A stretch of 44,765 nucleotides of DNA, from the NCBI GenBank assembly GCA_017617715.1, contig JAFZVQ010000085.1, positions 1 through 44,765 of the forward strand, given 5' to 3'. The translations under genes and the position numbers were made by a program. Below are positions 24,522-33,061 of the stretch, in pieces. Below the pieces are notes generated by a model. It was not told where the DNA came from, did not search any database, and saw only the letters and a list, made by a program, of their open reading frames with translations. Source of the stretch: Bacteroidales bacterium. Lineage in GTDB: Bacteria > Bacteroidota > Bacteroidia > Bacteroidales > UBA932. Numbering within the stretch: the first letter of the stretch is position 1; every line of letters starts with the position of its first letter.

Positions 24522-26633
24522 ATGAAGAAACGCAACAAGAAAAAGGAAGCGCGCCGCGAGGAGAAGGTCCACAGGAGCGGACGCCGCCAGTTCCCGCAGT
24601 TCGAAGGGAAGGTGCAGATGACCCGCGAGGGCTTCATCTACGTGATTATTGACGGGCAGGACAGTGACGTCTACGTGAAGGCGGGGAAGACCCGCCATGC
24701 GCTCAACGGCGACTGGGTGCGCGTGGCCGTGACAAAGTCGGGCGGCCGCGGGATGCGGCGTGAAGGCGAAGTGGTGGAGATACTCCGTCCCAGCAAGGCC
24801 CCTTTCGTGGGCTACATGCATTTCATGGGTGCTCAGGCCTGGGTGCTGATGCAGAGCAAGTTCATGCCCTACGACATCCAGGTGGACGCAGAGCTCGCCC
24901 GGAAGATGGGAGCGCAGTCCGGAATGAAGGTGGCCGCGGTCGTGGACCACTGGCTCAGGGGTGAACCCAGTCCCTGGGGGCACCTGGTGGATGTGCTCGG
25001 CACGCCCGGCGACAACGACACCGAGATGCACGCCATCCTGGCCGAGTTCAACCTGCCCTACCGTTTCGAATCCGAAGTGGCGAACGCCGCCGACCGTATT
25101 TCCGAGGAAATCACGGCCGAGGACCTGAAGGGGCGCAAGGATTTCCGGGACACCCTCACCTTCACTATCGACCCTGCCGACGCCAAGGACTTCGACGACG
25201 CCCTGTCGTTCCGCCGGCTGTCCAACGGCAACTATGAGGTGGGAGTGCATATTGCCGACGTGTCGTACTATGTCAAGCCCGGTTCCCCGGTCGACAAGGA
25301 GGCGCGCGAGAGGGGTACTTCCGTCTATCTTGTGGACCGCACGGTGCCGATGCTGCCGGAGAAGCTTTCCAACAAGCTCTGCTCCCTGCGTCCCGATGAA
25401 GACAAGCTCACCTTCTCCGCCGTGTTTGAGATAGGCCCGAAGGGAGCTGTCAAGTCCCGCTGGCTGGGCCGCACCATCATCCGCTCCGACAGCCGTATGG
25501 ACTACGACCAGGCGCAGGCGGTACTCGACAATCCGCCGGAAAAGGACAAGCTTACCCCCGTCCAGGACGCCCTGCTCACGCTCAACGGGCTGGCGAAGAT
25601 ATTCCGTGACACCCGTTTCAAGGCCGGCGCCATCAATTTCGACCGCCCTGAGATGAAGGTGGAGGTGGACGACAAGGGCAAACCCGTACGTGTGTACCAG
25701 AAGGTAGCCCGTGAGTCCAACAACCTGATCGAGGAGTTTATGCTGCTCGCCAACCGCACCGTCGCCGAATTTGTGGGCACGGGCGGCAAGATGAACGGCG
25801 TGCCCATGAAGAGCGCCAAGACCTTCGTGTACCGTATCCACGGGGAGCCTAACTACGAGAAGCTCGAGAGCCTGCGCGGGTTCGCCTCCAATTTCGGATA
25901 CCAGATGTCGGAGGCCACGAGCGGCAAGAGCGCCGCATCGTCGCTCCGGGAGCTGCTTTCTTCCTCCAAGGGCAAGCCCGAATATGAGGCGTTCCAGAAC
26001 ATTGCGCTCCGATCCATGGCCAAGGCCGTGTACAGCACAGAAAACATTGGCCACTACGGACTTGCGTTCAAGTTCTACACCCATTTCACATCCCCGATAC
26101 GCCGTTACCCCGACCTGATGGTGCACCGTCTGCTGTCGTCTTATCTTGCGGGCGGCGATTCTGCGGACCGGAAACGTTTCGACCGTGAGTGCGACCATGC
26201 CTCCGAGCGCGAACTGGTGGCCGCCGATGCCGAGCGCACCAGCGTGAAATACAAGCTGGTGGAGTTCATGCAGGACAAGATAGGCCAGGAGTTCGAAGGG
26301 GCGGTGTCCGGTATGACCGAGTGGGGAATGTATGTGGAGATAGACGAGACCCACATCGAAGGAATGGTGCCGCTGCGCGAGATCCGTTCCGATTTCTACG
26401 AATTCGACGAAAGCCACTACAGGCTGGTGGGCCGTCGCACCCGCAGGCAGTACCGTCTGGGCGACAGGGTGCGCATCAAGGTGAAAAGCGCCAACCTCGA
26501 ACAACGTTTACTTGATTACGAACTTATTGAAAATGAGGAAGATTCTCAGCCTGTCGCTGCTCCTGCCGCTCCTGCTCGCGGCCGTGGACACAAGCGCCCA
26601 GAGCCGAAAGGAAAGGCTCGAAGAGTACGTTAA
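24522..26633 (+). CDS. rnr: ribonuclease R
   Basis: A 703-residue 3'-5' exoribonuclease that degrades structured RNA. Cold-shock-like OB domains (about 25-180), the RNB catalytic domain (about 200-530) with TIDPADAKDFDDALS (D217, D223, D225, D226 equivalent to the catalytic aspartates), and an S1 domain (about 575-665: GQEFEGAVSGMTEWGMYVEI). A 35-residue basic, Ala/Pro-rich tail follows (GRGHKRPEPKGKARRVR), as in other RNase R proteins. The last 101 nt overlap the next gene's signal-peptide region in another frame. There is a 4-nt gap after manA. Confidence 0.95.
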   Translation: MKKRNKKKEARREEKVHRSGRRQFPQFEGKVQMTREGFIYVIIDGQDSDVYVKAGKTRHALNGDWVRVAVTKSGGRGMRREGEVVEILRPSKAPFVGYMHFMGAQAWVLMQSKFMPYDIQVDAELARKMGAQSGMKVAAVVDHWLRGEPSPWGHLVDVLGTPGDNDTEMHAILAEFNLPYRFESEVANAADRISEEITAEDLKGRKDFRDTLTFTIDPADAKDFDDALSFRRLSNGNYEVGVHIADVSYYVKPGSPVDKEARERGTSVYLVDRTVPMLPEKLSNKLCSLRPDEDKLTFSAVFEIGPKGAVKSRWLGRTIIRSDSRMDYDQAQAVLDNPPEKDKLTPVQDALLTLNGLAKIFRDTRFKAGAINFDRPEMKVEVDDKGKPVRVYQKVARESNNLIEEFMLLANRTVAEFVGTGGKMNGVPMKSAKTFVYRIHGEPNYEKLESLRGFASNFGYQMSEATSGKSAASSLRELLSSSKGKPEYEAFQNIALRSMAKAVYSTENIGHYGLAFKFYTHFTSPIRRYPDLMVHRLLSSYLAGGDSADRKRFDRECDHASERELVAADAERTSVKYKLVEFMQDKIGQEFEGAVSGMTEWGMYVEIDETHIEGMVPLREIRSDFYEFDESHYRLVGRRTRRQYRLGDRVRIKVKSANLEQRLLDYELIENEEDSQPVAAPAAPARGRGHKRPEPKGKARRVR

Positions 26634-27984
26634 TTATCTGGCATCCGATGAGTTGAAGGGACGTGGTGCCGCGACTGAAGGTGCCGTCAAGGCCCGTAAT
26701 TTCATTGCCGCGCGTTATCGTGAATGCGGCCTGAAACCTTTATATGAAGGGGACTTTTTCGTGCCTTTCGAGAGTAAGGGAACAAGCTACTGCAATGTGG
26801 TCGGCGTCATTGAAGGTGGGGCTTTGAAAGACGAGTATATCGTGCTGGGCGCCCACTACGACCATCTTGGCGTGAAGGACGGGAAGATGTATCCCGGAGC
26901 CGACGACAACGCCTCCGGAAGCGCTGCGCTTATCGAGATTGCCCGTGAGCTGGTGGCCCGGAAGGACCAGTTGCAGCGCAGCGTGATAATTGCCGCGTTC
27001 GATGCCGAGGAACTCGGCCTTTTCGGCAGTAATTCGCTGGCCGGTTTTTTGGACGACCTGGTGGGAATAAAGAACGTCAAGCTGATGATGAGCGTGGATA
27101 TGGTGGGCCGTTATAAGGGCCACGGCAGCCTCGTGATGGAGGGTGTCGCCACTATCCGCGACGGCCGTGTGCTGGCTTCGGAGATGGCCAGGAGCCATTC
27201 CATCAAGATCTCTCCAAAGAATTTCGAGACTTCCGTGCTCACCGCCACCGACACCCAGGCATTCGCTCTTAAGGGCGTGCCCACGCTTGCCGTATCTACA
27301 GGCATCCACGGACAGTATCACAAACCCACCGATACTCCCGACCTCATCGACTATGACGGCCTCGACAATGTGTCCGGCTATCTGGCTGATTTCGCCCTGC
27401 AGGCGGCCACGGATCCCGACTGGCAGGCCAGCGGGAAGGTGGCGAGAAAGCACAACCCGAAGCAGCCTGCGGTCGAATTCGGCGTGCTCGGCGGCGTCGG
27501 GGGCTCTTCGCTCTCATTCCCGGAGGCATACATCAGCACCAAGAGTATGACGGACTATTCCGTCGGTCTGGTGGGACGTGCCAACGTGGGGGTGTGCGGC
27601 TTCCAGCTTGAGGCTTATTATGAGAACGCCCGTTCCCGTTTCCCTTCAGTCGACAGGCCTCTGGGCCCTTCGCAGATTTATTCGCAGCAGAGTGTCACGG
27701 TGCCGGCATACCTTCTGATCCGTACCTCCAAGACCAGGGACGCCATGTTCTTAGGTGTAGGCGGCTACTACAGCTATGCCTTCACGCATTCCTTCAGCAA
27801 GGCTGATCCGGGCTGGGATGTGAATCCCCATCAGGGCGGCATCGCCACCGTGTTCGGCATCAAGGCTTCCGGCCTGCTGCTTCAGTGGTCTTTCCGTTCG
27901 CAGATCGGTTCGCTCTTCGCAGCGGACGCTCCCCAGGCCAAGATGGGATACGCAAGCTACATCACCCTCGGCTGGTTCTTCTGA
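26533..27984 (+). CDS. M28 aminopeptidase with C-terminal outer-membrane beta-barrel-like domain
   Basis: A 483-residue secreted protein. Signal peptide (LSLLLPLLLAAVDTSAQ), then a peptidase M28 domain (about 25-310) with the di-zinc ligands in AHYDHLG (H108), GADDNASG (D125), FDAEELGLFGS (catalytic and ligand Glu), SVDMVGR and GIHGQYHKPTD. Residues about 315-483 do not belong to M28: they show alternating beta strands (YSVGLVGRANVGV, FQLEAYYENA, AMFLGVGGYYSYAF, GLLLQWSFRSQIG) and end YITLGWFF, like a Bacteroidota outer-membrane beta-barrel. The ATG at 26533 is chosen because it begins the signal peptide; an upstream TTG is less likely. It overlaps rnr by 101 nt and ends in TGATG with dapF. 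Confidence 0.88.
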   Translation: MRKILSLSLLLPLLLAAVDTSAQSRKERLEEYVNYLASDELKGRGAATEGAVKARNFIAARYRECGLKPLYEGDFFVPFESKGTSYCNVVGVIEGGALKDEYIVLGAHYDHLGVKDGKMYPGADDNASGSAALIEIARELVARKDQLQRSVIIAAFDAEELGLFGSNSLAGFLDDLVGIKNVKLMMSVDMVGRYKGHGSLVMEGVATIRDGRVLASEMARSHSIKISPKNFETSVLTATDTQAFALKGVPTLAVSTGIHGQYHKPTDTPDLIDYDGLDNVSGYLADFALQAATDPDWQASGKVARKHNPKQPAVEFGVLGGVGGSSLSFPEAYISTKSMTDYSVGLVGRANVGVCGFQLEAYYENARSRFPSVDRPLGPSQIYSQQSVTVPAYLLIRTSKTRDAMFLGVGGYYSYAFTHSFSKADPGWDVNPHQGGIATVFGIKASGLLLQWSFRSQIGSLFAADAPQAKMGYASYITLGWFF

Positions 27985-28778
27985 TGAAGCTTGAATTCAC
28001 AAAGATGGAGGGGCTGGGCAACGACTATATCTATGTCGATGCCTCGCGCTTCCCTATAGACGACCCTGCCGGATTGTCACGGCGCCTGAGCGACAGGCAT
28101 TTCGGTGTAGGGGGCGACGGGCTGGTGCTGATCGGGCCTTCCGAGGTTGCGGACTTCTCCATGCGTATGTTCAATGCCGACGGCTCCGAAGGCATGATGT
28201 GCGGCAATGCTGCCCGCTGCATAGGTAAGTACGTATACGACAAGGGGTTGACCCGGAAGCTTACCATTGGCCTCCAGACGCCTTCCGGGGTGGTCAAGCT
28301 TAATTTGCACCCAGGCCCTGACTGCCTGGTGGACAGCGTCACCGTGGACATGGGTGTATTCCGTATCGTTGAGGCGGGGCGCGTCGTGGAGGCTTGCGGC
28401 AAGTCGTTCACCGGCACAGTGGTGGATGTGGGGAATCCGCATTTCGTGGTGTTCTGCGAAGATGCCGGGGCTGTGGATCCACATGAGGACGGGCCCGGAA
28501 TCGAGAAGAGTTTTCCCGGTGGCATCAACGTCGAGTTCGCCTCCGTCGTAGAGCCAGGACGCATCCGCATGCGGGTCTGGGAGCGGGGGAGCGGTGTCAC
28601 GCTCGCCTGCGGCACCGGCGCCAGCGCCACTGCCGCCGCCGCTTTCGCCCTCGGTCTCTGCGCCAGTCCCTGCCGCATCGACATGGACGGCGGCACCCTT
28701 TCCATCTCCCGCATCGGCACCTCCCTCCTCATGACCGGCCCCGCCCGCACCGTCTTCGAAGGAAATTTGGATCTTTAG
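27984..28778 (+). CDS. dapF: diaminopimelate epimerase
   Basis: A 264-residue enzyme interconverting LL- and meso-diaminopimelate for lysine and peptidoglycan synthesis. Both catalytic cysteines are present: C73 in MMCGNAARC and C209 in LACGTGASATAAAA; the N-terminal KMEGLGNDYIYVD block is typical. The frame is open upstream, but the ATG at 27984 overlaps the M28 stop (TGATG) and fits the family N terminus. Last gene of the long plus-strand run; a hairpin follows at 28817-28850. Confidence 0.96.
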   Translation: MKLEFTKMEGLGNDYIYVDASRFPIDDPAGLSRRLSDRHFGVGGDGLVLIGPSEVADFSMRMFNADGSEGMMCGNAARCIGKYVYDKGLTRKLTIGLQTPSGVVKLNLHPGPDCLVDSVTVDMGVFRIVEAGRVVEACGKSFTGTVVDVGNPHFVVFCEDAGAVDPHEDGPGIEKSFPGGINVEFASVVEPGRIRMRVWERGSGVTLACGTGASATAAAAFALGLCASPCRIDMDGGTLSISRIGTSLLMTGPARTVFEGNLDL

Positions 28779-28816
28779 CCTGTTTTCTCTAACATCCTAA
28801 TAATCAATCAATACTG

Positions 28817-28850
28817 AATCTCCATGGCGTATATTTGCGCCATGGAGGTT
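28817..28850. other. long hairpin with a promoter-like loop between convergent genes
   Basis: A perfect 10-bp DNA stem (CTCCATGGCG at 28820-28829 with its complement at 28838-28847) extends to 13 bp with one wobble in RNA. The 8-nt loop is TATATTTG, a perfect TAnnTTTG box. It has no T tract. It may end the dapF and rsgA transcripts, or the box may be a promoter with dyad symmetry around it. Confidence 0.6.
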
Positions 28851-28853
28851 GGT

Positions 28854-28881
28854 AACTTATTGATAACCAACAACTTATTGA
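28854..28881 (+). repeat. direct repeat AACTTATTGA
   Basis: Two exact copies of AACTTATTGA (28854-28863 and 28872-28881) follow the hairpin, 8 nt apart. GTTGGT and ACCAAC flank the first copy as an inverted repeat. This could be a regulator site or chance in an AT-rich spacer. Confidence 0.4.
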
Positions 28882-28920
28882 AACAGTCTTTGTGTCGTGC
28901 AACCTCTCCTCAGGTTCCTG

Positions 28921-29856
28921 TTAGCGGAACTTCTTGTCTTCTTCGAGCATGCCGAGGTAGGAATTGTAGCGCTCGGGGCTGATGAGGCCGGAGTCGACGG
29001 CGGCCTTGACGGCGCAGCCGGGCTCGTGGGTGTGTGTGCAGGGCACGAAGCGGCAGTCGTCGGCAACTCTCAGCATTTCAGGGAAATACTTCGAGATTTC
29101 CTCCTTCTCCAGGTCCACGAGCCCGAAGCCGCGGAGGCCCGGGGTGTCCACTATGAATCCGCCGCCGGAGAGGGGATACATCTCGTAGAGCGAAGTGGTG
29201 TGCTTGCCCTGGAGATGGGCTGTGCTGATGCGGCCGACCTTGGGGTCGAGCGAAGGGTCGATGGCCTTGATGATGGAACTTTTCCCGACCCCGGACTCGC
29301 CGCTCACCAGGCTGGTGCCCCGGGAGCAAAGCTCGCGCAGGCGGTCTATGCCTTCTCCCGTAAGTGCCGAACACTCAATCACTTCGTAGCCGGCGCCCCG
29401 GTAGATTTCGCAGAAGCGCTCCACCTCTTCCGGCGCCAGGTCGCGGCAAATGTCCATCTTGTTCAGCACAATTACCGCCTTCACCCCATATACCTCGCAA
29501 GTGACCAGCAGGCGGTCCAGGAAGGGGAGCTTGATCTCCGGGAAATAAAGCGTGACCACCAGCAGGGCCCTGTCCAGATTGGCGGCGATGACGTGGGACT
29601 GGCGTGAAAGGTTGGTGCTGCGGCGGATCACGTAGTTGGCCCGGGGCAGCACCGCCTTGATCACGGCGGGATGCAGCTCATCCGCCGCCGGACCGTCCAG
29701 CACGTACTCCACCCTGTCTCCCACGGCGACGGGATTGGTGGCCCCGGAGCGTTCCAGGCGCACTTTTCCCCGCAGCACGGCCGGGAACGGGGCCCACTGC
29801 GGCAGGGCGCTCAGCAGGAAATGGCTTCCGGCGTTTTTGACCACCACCGCTTCCAT
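28921..29856 (-). CDS. rsgA: ribosome small subunit biogenesis GTPase RsgA
   Basis: A 311-residue circularly permuted GTPase that checks maturation of the 30S subunit. The motif order shows the permutation: OB fold first (about 1-75), then G4 NKMD, G5 SAL, G1 GESGVGKSS (K192) and G3 DTPG. The C-terminal zinc site CRFVPCTHTHEPGC (CX4CXHX5C) is intact. The start at 29856 overlaps the stop of the upstream polyprenyl synthetase as TGATG, so both come from the promoter at 30797-30817. Confidence 0.96.
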   Translation of the reverse strand: MEAVVVKNAGSHFLLSALPQWAPFPAVLRGKVRLERSGATNPVAVGDRVEYVLDGPAADELHPAVIKAVLPRANYVIRRSTNLSRQSHVIAANLDRALLVVTLYFPEIKLPFLDRLLVTCEVYGVKAVIVLNKMDICRDLAPEEVERFCEIYRGAGYEVIECSALTGEGIDRLRELCSRGTSLVSGESGVGKSSIIKAIDPSLDPKVGRISTAHLQGKHTTSLYEMYPLSGGGFIVDTPGLRGFGLVDLEKEEISKYFPEMLRVADDCRFVPCTHTHEPGCAVKAAVDSGLISPERYNSYLGMLEEDKKFR

Positions 29857-30791
29857 CAGCGCACCCTTCCTATAAGTTTGTCGGCGAATTCCTTGAGCGG
29901 GGAAGTGTCCCTGCCGAGGCCCTCGACGGCCTTCAGGGCGTTACGGGAGAACCGGCCGATCTCGGCACGGGCGTCTTCAGGCACGCCGAGCCCATCGTAC
30001 CGGGCCTTCACCCTTGCAATCTTGTCCTTCTCCTCCTCCGCAGATGCGCATTTGCGCTTGAACACTGCCAGGAAAGCCTCCGGATCGTCCGACTTTTCAA
30101 GGGCGCGGACGGTGAGCCAGCTCTTCTTCTCGTTGAGGATGTCGCCTCCGATGGGCTTGCCGAATACCTTTTCGTCGCCGTAGGCGTCCAACAGGTCGTC
30201 AGCCACCTGGAAAGCCATACCGAGCTCATAGCCATAGCGATAAAGAGCCTCGCATTCGGCCTCGGGAGCCCCGGCCACCAGCGCGCCCATCTTGGCGGCG
30301 CAGGCAATCAGCACAGCCGTCTTCAGCCCTATCATCTTCTCGTAACCGGCCATGGGCACGGAGTCGAGCGACTCGAAATCCATGTCGTACTGCTGCCCCT
30401 CGCAGACCTCGGAAGCAGTCTTTGAAAACAGATCCAGGGCCTTTTCCAGGCACGCTGCCGGCACTTTGGCGATATGCATGTACGCCTCGATGAGCATCTG
30501 GTCGCCACTCAGGATGGCGGTGGTCTCGTCCCATTTGGTCCACACCGTGGGCACGCCCCGGCGCAACGGGGAACGGTCCATTATATCGTCGTGGATAAGG
30601 GAAAAAGTGTGGAACAGCTCGATGCCGGCCGCAGCCTCGAGAACTTCCCGGGAGGGCTCCTTGCAGTAGAGCCCGTGGACGGTCAGGCAAAGGGTCGGGC
30701 GGATGCGCTTGCCGCCGATGTCCATCATATAACGAAGAGGGTCGTAAAGACCGGCAGGTTCGGCAGGAAATTTGATAACATCTTCAATCAT
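29856..30791 (-). CDS. polyprenyl diphosphate synthase (trans-isoprenyl, IspA/IspB family)
   Basis: A 311-residue all-helical prenyltransferase joining isopentenyl diphosphate to allylic diphosphates. Both aspartate-rich motifs are present: D68-D-I-M-D72 (first) and D198-D-L-L-D (second), plus GGKRIRP near the N terminus. In Bacteroidales, proteins of this kind make farnesyl or geranylgeranyl diphosphate or longer chains; chain length cannot be read with confidence. I start at the ATG at 30791 instead of the GTG at 30797, because the GTG lies in the promoter box. Transcription probably starts at or within a few nt of the ATG. Confidence 0.92.
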   Translation of the reverse strand: MIEDVIKFPAEPAGLYDPLRYMMDIGGKRIRPTLCLTVHGLYCKEPSREVLEAAAGIELFHTFSLIHDDIMDRSPLRRGVPTVWTKWDETTAILSGDQMLIEAYMHIAKVPAACLEKALDLFSKTASEVCEGQQYDMDFESLDSVPMAGYEKMIGLKTAVLIACAAKMGALVAGAPEAECEALYRYGYELGMAFQVADDLLDAYGDEKVFGKPIGGDILNEKKSWLTVRALEKSDDPEAFLAVFKRKCASAEEEKDKIARVKARYDGLGVPEDARAEIGRFSRNALKAVEGLGRDTSPLKEFADKLIGRVR

Positions 30792-30796
30792 ACCCA

Positions 30797-30817
30797 CAAA
30801 TATAATAATTATATTTG
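30797..30817. promoter_or_regulatory. palindromic bidirectional promoter
   Basis: CAAATATAAT-A-ATTATATTTG is a perfect 21-nt palindrome made of two back-to-back TATATTTG boxes (minus 30804-30797; plus 30810-30817). The start codons lie 5 nt (polyprenyl synthase, 30791) and 4 nt (rdgB, 30822) beyond its ends, so both mRNAs should be leaderless or nearly so. Confidence 0.75.
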
Positions 30818-30821
30818 CAGA

Positions 30822-31442
30822 ATGAAACTCGTATTCGCTACAGGCAACAAGGGCAAACTCCGCGAAGCCCGGGAGATACTGGAAGACCTGGCCGAGGTGG
30901 TGTCCCCGGCAGATTTGGGAATCTTAGAAGATGTGGCCGAGACAGGCAGCACGCTGAAAGAGAACTCGATACTCAAGGCTGAAGGCTACCGGAAGCTCTG
31001 CGGCATGGACTGTTTCGCCGACGACACCGGCCTCGAAGTGGACGCCCTCGGCGGCGCGCCCGGCATCCACGCTGCGCGCTATGCCCAGGACATCGCCCGC
31101 CGCGACGGCCGCCCGCTTCCCCCGGACCATGATTTCAGCGCCAACATCGACGCCCTGCTCAGCGAACTCGCAAAACACCCCGGAGCGCCGCGCACGGCCC
31201 GTTTCCGCAGCGTCGTGACCCTGCTTCTGGACGGCGAAATGCATTTCTTCGAAGGCACTCTCGAAGGCCGTATCGCCGAATCCCGCAGCGGCTCCGGCGG
31301 CTTCGGCTACGACCCCGTGTTCATCGCCGACGCCTACCCCGACCGCAGCGTCGCCGAACTCCCCGAAGAAGTGAAAAACGCCATCTCGCACCGCGGCAAG
31401 GCCCTTCGCGCCATGGCTGAATGGATAAAGAAGAATATATGA
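30822..31442 (+). CDS. rdgB: XTP/dITP diphosphatase (non-canonical purine NTP pyrophosphatase, RdgB/HAM1)
   Basis: A 206-residue enzyme that removes ITP, dITP and XTP from the nucleotide pool. The N-terminal substrate block FATGNKGKLREA, the TLKENSILKA and FADDTGLEVDAL blocks, GFGYDPVF and SHRGKAL are all present. The frame is open far upstream, but the ATG at 30822 fits the family and lies 4 nt from the promoter box. It ends in an ATGA overlap with the S41 protease gene. Confidence 0.96.
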   Translation: MKLVFATGNKGKLREAREILEDLAEVVSPADLGILEDVAETGSTLKENSILKAEGYRKLCGMDCFADDTGLEVDALGGAPGIHAARYAQDIARRDGRPLPPDHDFSANIDALLSELAKHPGAPRTARFRSVVTLLLDGEMHFFEGTLEGRIAESRSGSGGFGYDPVFIADAYPDRSVAELPEEVKNAISHRGKALRAMAEWIKKNI

Positions 31443-33061
31443 GAAAGACCATAATATGCATAGTGCTGCTCGCGGCCGCCATCCAGGCCGGAGCGCAGTC
31501 CAAGAGCTTCAAGCTCGGCAAGTGGACAGAAATCCACAGCGCCATCCTCAAGGAACTCAACCGCTCCTATGTGGACTCCCTCCCCGTGGACCGCATCGAA
31601 CGCGCCGGCATCGACGCCATGCTCTCCAACCTCGACCCCTACACCGTCTATGTGCCTGAGGAAGAGAACGAAGACCTCCGCATGATGATAAACAAGAGCT
31701 ACGGAGGCATAGGCGCCATCATCTACAAGCCCGACCTCCAGGGCAACGTGATAATCAACGAACCCTACAAGGATTCGCCCGCCGATGGAGCCGGTCTTCG
31801 CGCCGGCGACGAAATAATGGCCATCGACGGCGAGAGCGTGAAGGGCTTCAACAGCTCCGAGTGCAGCGAAAAGATGCGCGGCACCCCCGGCACCAAGGTC
31901 GTTTTCAAGGTGAAAAAGGTCCACACCGGCGAAATCAAGGACATCAAGATAACCCGCCGCACCATCCACCTGCCCGATATCCAGTATGCCGGCATGGTGG
32001 CCCCGCACACCGGCTACATACTCCAGACCGGCTTCACGGAAGGCGTAGGCGAGCAGATGCGCAAGACCATTGAGGAGATGCGCAAAGGCGGCCAGCTCGA
32101 CACCCTCGTACTCGACCTGCGCGGCAACGGCGGCGGCCTGCTGTCCGAGGCCGTGGATATAGTGTCCATCTTCGTTCCGAAGGGCTCCGTAGTAGTGACC
32201 GCGAAGGGCCGCGAGTCCGGCAGTTCATACACCAGCCGCACCACGATGGCCCCGCTTGACACCGAACTGCCCCTGATAGTGCTGGTGGATTCCGGCTCCG
32301 CGTCGGCGTCCGAAATAGTGTCCGGCGCGCTGCAGGACCTCGACAGGGCAGTCATCATAGGCACCCGCACCTTCGGCAAGGGCCTGGTGCAGAGCATACG
32401 CCCGCTTCCGTACGGCGGTCAGCTCAAGCTCACGACGGCAAAATACTACACTCCCAGCGGCCGCTGCGTGCAGGCTATCGATTACTCCCACCGCAACGAG
32501 GACGGCAGCGTGGGGCACATCCCCGATTCGCTGACCCACGAATTCAAGACCAGCCTCGGCCGCACCGTACGAGACGGCGGCGGCATCACCCCGGACATAG
32601 AAGTCAAAGCCAGGGATTACAGCCGCCTCACCTATTCCCTCGTGCTTAACGGGGTGGTGGAGCAATATGCCCTCGAATACGTCCGGAAGCACGTCACCAT
32701 ACCTCCCACCGACGATTTCTCCCTGTCGGAGGCCGACTACGACGACTTCATCGAGTTCGCGAAAGGCAAGGAATTCGACTACCGCTCCAGCGCCAAGACC
32801 TACTTCGACCTCGTGCGCAAGGAACTTGTGCGCGACGGCCTCGAGGAGGCCATGTCCAATGAACTGGACGCCCTCGGGAAGGTCCTGGATATGGAAAAGG
32901 AAGAGTTCCTGCGCCTGAAGAAAGACGAGATAGTGCCCTTCATAGAAGAGGAAATAGTGGTGCGCTACTATTTCCAGCCCGACGGCGTGAAGCTCCGCCT
33001 CCGCTACGACACCCAGCTCCGCGACGCCCTCCGCCGCGCAAAGGATTTCAAATTCGAATAA
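31439..33061 (+). CDS. S41 family carboxyl-terminal processing protease (CtpA/Prc type)
   Basis: A 540-residue secreted serine protease. Signal peptide (MRKTIICIVLLAAAIQAGAQ), PDZ domain (about 80-165, with GGIGAIIYKPDLQGNVIIN and LRAGDEIMAIDGESV), and the S41 catalytic domain with the Ser/Lys dyad: S289 in SGSASASE and K314 in TFGKG, 25 residues apart as in other CtpA enzymes. A charged helical C-terminal extension (about 400-540) is typical of the Bacteroidota members. It acts in the periplasm on C-terminal tails. The start overlaps rdgB (ATGA) and the stop overlaps the U32 gene (TAATG). Confidence 0.94.
   Translation: MRKTIICIVLLAAAIQAGAQSKSFKLGKWTEIHSAILKELNRSYVDSLPVDRIERAGIDAMLSNLDPYTVYVPEEENEDLRMMINKSYGGIGAIIYKPDLQGNVIINEPYKDSPADGAGLRAGDEIMAIDGESVKGFNSSECSEKMRGTPGTKVVFKVKKVHTGEIKDIKITRRTIHLPDIQYAGMVAPHTGYILQTGFTEGVGEQMRKTIEEMRKGGQLDTLVLDLRGNGGGLLSEAVDIVSIFVPKGSVVVTAKGRESGSSYTSRTTMAPLDTELPLIVLVDSGSASASEIVSGALQDLDRAVIIGTRTFGKGLVQSIRPLPYGGQLKLTTAKYYTPSGRCVQAIDYSHRNEDGSVGHIPDSLTHEFKTSLGRTVRDGGGITPDIEVKARDYSRLTYSLVLNGVVEQYALEYVRKHVTIPPTDDFSLSEADYDDFIEFAKGKEFDYRSSAKTYFDLVRKELVRDGLEEAMSNELDALGKVLDMEKEEFLRLKKDEIVPFIEEEIVVRYYFQPDGVKLRLRYDTQLRDALRRAKDFKFE

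Noticed and set aside
24471-26504. 677-codon open frame antisense to rnr
   Set aside because: Same GC-driven shadow effect; the plus-strand frame has all RNase R motifs.
28779-28920. tRNA or other known RNA gene in the dapF-rsgA spacer
   Set aside because: No cloverleaf or conserved T-loop GTTCRA/acceptor pairing could be built; only the hairpin and direct repeats are clear.
30474-30821. 116-codon N-terminal extension of rdgB
   Set aside because: It lies antisense to the polyprenyl synthase and upstream of the promoter; the family starts at MKLVFATGN.
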